Shown: positions 63,828 through 64,000 of the stretch, piece by piece | Layout of the letters: every line of letters begins with the position of its first letter | How positions within the stretch are numbered: position 1 is the first letter of the stretch | NCBI RefSeq assembly: GCF_000422905.1 | Contig: NZ_AUGY01000004.1 | Location: forward strand, 124,001-188,000 | Length of the DNA: 64,000 nt | Direction of reading: 5' to 3' | Source of the DNA: Paenibacillus alginolyticus DSM 5050 = NBRC 15375 | GTDB lineage: Bacteria; Bacillota; Bacilli; Paenibacillales; NBRC-103111 | Program-made: the position numbers and the translations under genes | Notes under the pieces: generated by a model | The model's input: the letters and a program-made list of their open reading frames with translations, nothing else | What the model was told of the DNA's origin: nothing | Databases searched by the model: none

Positions 63828-64000
63828 ATGAAAAAGGAAATGTTTAAGATATTAACTGGCGCAGTGAGTATTGCTGTTCTATTGTCAGCATGCGGTAGCA
63901 AAGGATCCGAGAACGCTTCTACTGCAAGTCCGGCAGCTAGTGCGGCTGCAACTACCAAGGTAGAGCAACTAGCGCCAGTAGAATTGATTTGGAATTATCC
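63828..64000 (+). CDS. Solute-binding lipoprotein, 5' part (partial)
   Basis: 57 codons are visible before the window ends. A type II signal peptide (MKKEMFKILTGAVSIAVLLS) ends in lipobox LSAC with Cys22, followed by a Ser/Ala/Thr-rich linker and the start of the first strand (PVELIWNY). GCAGGGGG precedes the ATG. It is the receptor of the third sugar transporter. Confidence 0.9.
   Translation, partial: MKKEMFKILTGAVSIAVLLSACGSKGSENASTASPAASAAATTKVEQLAPVELIWNY

Noticed and set aside
1..64000. CRISPR arrays, tRNA and rRNA genes
   Set aside because: No regularly spaced repeats and no cloverleaf or rRNA-like sequence was noticed on either strand; a dedicated RNA search would be decisive.

Overview
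The window looks like the chromosome of a spore-forming, carbohydrate-degrading Paenibacillaceae bacterium (Paenibacillus or a close relative). The reasons are the many LplB/YtcP-type permease pairs with large lipoprotein solute-binding proteins, YesM/YesN two-component systems, AraC regulators, a secreted xylanase with S-layer-homology domains, CcpA-type cre sites, lutABC, and several fragments of the mother-cell sigma factor gene sigK. No rRNA, tRNA, CRISPR array or intact transposase was seen.

Layout. 1-4.4 kb: 3' end of a sucrose-phosphorylase-type gene, a stretch of broken genes (response regulator, kinase, beta-galactosidase, alcohol dehydrogenase, lipoprotein start) and an intact GH43 glycosidase. 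4.5-12.1 kb: a cre-controlled sugar ABC transporter operon, an AraC regulator and a GH95 fucosidase. 12.1-12.6 kb: the 3' end of a group II intron and a small Cys-rich ORF. 12.7-27.9 kb: a xylan module (solute-binding protein, two permeases, response regulator, histidine kinase, response regulator, cytoplasmic GH10 xylanase, 1385-residue cell-surface GH10 xylanase); two of its transcription units share a 32-nt promoter module. This resembles the aldouronate/xylo-oligosaccharide locus known from Paenibacillus, but no GH67 alpha-glucuronidase gene lies in the window. 27.9-31.3 kb: decayed esterase, kinase, solute-binding protein and lectin-domain remnants.

31.4-41.3 kb: a GntR regulator divergent from a tight operon encoding a Cys/Met-metabolism PLP enzyme, homoserine dehydrogenase, aldehyde dehydrogenase, aspartase, amino-acid permease, malic enzyme and a frameshifted YitT-type protein. 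Read as a pathway this takes homoserine (possibly released by the PLP gamma-lyase) through aspartate semialdehyde, aspartate and fumarate to malate and pyruvate; I consider it the most interesting system here. 41.4-42.4 kb: homocysteine S-methyltransferase. 43.2-48.0 kb: AraC regulator divergent from a double-length UxaA-type dehydratase and an aldose-dehydrogenase-like aldo/keto reductase. 48.4-52.1 kb: lutABC with its GntR regulator and a visible operator. 52.1-54.0 kb: more gene debris. 54.1-58.3 kb: a sulfatase, an acyltransferase fused to an unassigned domain, and an AraC regulator. 58.4-64.0 kb: a sigK/glycosidase chimera, a frameshifted membrane AraC regulator and a third sugar ABC transporter that runs off the end.

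Three sigK fragments (42.5, 52.7 and 58.5 kb) start at the same codon of the gene, each at the edge of a debris stretch. Several genes are interrupted by single-base indels, so either active gene decay or sequencing/assembly error must be considered.
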